Shown: positions 14,786 to 16,008 of the stretch, one piece after another
Numbering within the stretch: position 1 is the first letter of the stretch
How the letters are laid out: the number at the start of each line of letters is the position of its first letter
Source of the DNA: an uncultured Lachnospira sp.
Lineage (GTDB): Bacteria; Bacillota; Clostridia; Lachnospirales; Lachnospiraceae
Length of the DNA: 16,008 nt
Reading direction: 5' to 3'
NCBI GenBank assembly: GCA_934343805.1
Contig: CAKRIN010000036.1
Location: forward strand, 1 to 16,008
Translations under genes and position numbers: made by a program
The notes under the pieces: model-generated
Databases searched by the model: none
What the model saw: only the letters and a program-made list of their open reading frames with translations
Told to the model about the DNA's origin: nothing

Positions 14786-15997
14786 ATGGTTCGATTTACT
14801 TTACCAAGAGATTTGTATCATGGAAAGGGTTCGCTTGAAGCCCTTAAGACACTTGAAGGAAAGAAGGCTATCATCTGTGTTGGTGGTGGCTCAATGAAAC
14901 GTAATGGTTTCCTTCAGAAAGCAGAAGATTACCTTAAAGAAGTTGGAATGGAAGTTAAGCTTTTCGAGGGTATCGAGTCTGATCCATCAGTTGAGACTGT
15001 TATGAAGGGCGCTGCTGTTATGACAGAGTTCGAGCCTGACTGGATTGTTGCTATTGGTGGTGGATCTCCAATTGATGCTGCTAAGGCAATGTGGATTAAG
15101 TATGAATATCCTGACACAACATTTGAAGATATGTGCAAGGTATTTGGTCTTCCTAAGCTTCGTAAGAAAGCTCATTTCTGTGCAGTTTCATCTACATCAG
15201 GAACAGCTACAGAGGTAACAGCGTTCTCAATTATTACAGATTATCAGAAGGGTATTAAGTATCCTATAGCTGATTTCGAGATTACTCCTGATGTTGCCAT
15301 TGTTGATCCTGAACTTGCAGAGACTATGCCAGTTAAGCTTGTAGCACATACAGGTATGGATGCTATGACACATGCAATTGAGGCTTATGTATCAACAGCT
15401 AACTGTGATTACACAGATCCATTAGCGCTTCATGCTATGGAGATGATTCAGGCTGACCTTGTTAAGTCATATAACGGGGATATGACAGCAAGAGATTCAA
15501 TGCATAACGCACAGTGTCTTGCAGGTATGGCATTCTCTAATGCATTACTTGGTATTGTTCATTCAATGGCACACAAGACTGGTGCTGCATTTGAAGGCGG
15601 ACATATTATTCATGGTGCAGCTAATGCAATGTACCTTCCTAAGGTTATCAAGTTCAATGCCAAGGACGAGACAGCAGCTAAGAGATATGCATATATCGCA
15701 GATTTCTTACATCTTGGCGGCAATACACAGGATGAGAAGATTGACAATCTTATTGCTATGTTAAGAAAGATGAATGATGATCTTAATATTCCTCACTGTA
15801 TTAAGAATTATGGTGAAGGTGGTCTCCCAGCAGAGACAGGATTTGTATCAGAGGAAGAATTCAAGGCTAAGTTACACGACATCGCAGCCAATGCTATCCT
15901 TGATGCATGTACAGGTTCTAATCCACGTCAGCCAAGTCAGGAAGAGATGGAGAAGCTTCTTACATGCTGCTACTATGATACAGAAGTTGACTTCTAA
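14786..15997 (+). CDS. Iron-containing alcohol dehydrogenase
   Basis: A 403-residue single-domain group III (Fe-dependent) alcohol dehydrogenase, predicted to reduce acetaldehyde or butyraldehyde to alcohol with NADH in the cytosol. It reads like the alcohol dehydrogenase half of AdhE: nucleotide-binding GGGSPIDAAKAMW (91-103), SSTSGTATEVTAF (135-147), GIKYPIADFEITPD (156-169), then metal ligands D192 and H196 in HTGMDAMTHAIEAYVS (188-203), H259 in GIVHSMAHKTGA, and probably H276 in GGHIIHGAANA. The ATG at 14786 follows CGGAGG (14773-14778) with good spacing; an upstream in-frame ATG (14768) sits before that site. It has its own promoter and a Rex-type operator, so it is probably induced when NADH builds up in fermentation. 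Substrate range cannot be read from sequence; butanol dehydrogenase or AdhE-like ethanol formation are both plausible. Confidence 0.95.
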   Translation: MVRFTLPRDLYHGKGSLEALKTLEGKKAIICVGGGSMKRNGFLQKAEDYLKEVGMEVKLFEGIESDPSVETVMKGAAVMTEFEPDWIVAIGGGSPIDAAKAMWIKYEYPDTTFEDMCKVFGLPKLRKKAHFCAVSSTSGTATEVTAFSIITDYQKGIKYPIADFEITPDVAIVDPELAETMPVKLVAHTGMDAMTHAIEAYVSTANCDYTDPLALHAMEMIQADLVKSYNGDMTARDSMHNAQCLAGMAFSNALLGIVHSMAHKTGAAFEGGHIIHGAANAMYLPKVIKFNAKDETAAKRYAYIADFLHLGGNTQDEKIDNLIAMLRKMNDDLNIPHCIKNYGEGGLPAETGFVSEEEFKAKLHDIAANAILDACTGSNPRQPSQEEMEKLLTCCYYDTEVDF

Positions 15998-16008
15998 TAA
16001 TTACATAT

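Overview
The window looks like a chromosomal segment of a low-GC anaerobic Firmicute, most likely a gut Lachnospiraceae (Lachnospira/Eubacterium/Roseburia type). Reasons: AT-rich DNA, strong GGAGG ribosome binding sites, the dnaX-ybaB-recR order, a jetA/DUF5716-type gene directly after recR, and an AdhE-like iron alcohol dehydrogenase behind a Rex-type operator. All convincing genes are on the + strand. No CRISPR, tRNA, rRNA, intact insertion sequence or phage gene was seen.

Layout. Positions 1-92 can fold into a branched RNA that runs off the left edge. Positions 124-2695 hold the replication/repair operon dnaX (clamp-loader tau/gamma), ybaB/ebfC (nucleoid-associated protein) and recR, joined by TAATG stop/start overlaps. 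A perfect 10-bp inverted repeat separates recR from the next block. Positions 2725-9371 hold three overlapping genes that read as a MukBEF/MksBEF/Wadjet-type SMC complex: a kleisin-like JetA/MukF protein, a small MukE/JetB-like protein, and a 1478-residue SMC-like ATPase (JetC/MukB type) with Walker A, a MukB-style signature and a hinge between two coiled coils. No JetD/MksG nuclease gene is present.

Positions 9372-9569 contain a likely promoter with 11-bp-phased repeats and a dyad over its -35. It drives a 942-residue cytosolic protein with N-terminal TPR-like helices, a long acidic disordered middle and a C-terminal AAA+-like domain whose Walker motifs are degenerate. Transketolase follows after 41 bp and ends at a strong intrinsic terminator. 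The 357-bp gap after transketolase holds that terminator, a second inverted repeat, an AT-rich stretch, a consensus sigma-A promoter and a near-perfect Rex operator. The last gene is a complete single-domain Fe-dependent alcohol dehydrogenase.

How the genes work together. The left block is chromosome maintenance: clamp loading, nucleoid structure, recombinational repair and a condensin-like complex. The right block is carbon and redox metabolism: pentose-phosphate interconversion and NADH disposal through alcohol. The AAA+-like protein between them has no clear role. The best candidate for an under-described system is the recR-linked JetABC/MksFEB-type operon without a nuclease, whose SMC head has Asp-Asn where the catalytic Asp-Glu is expected.
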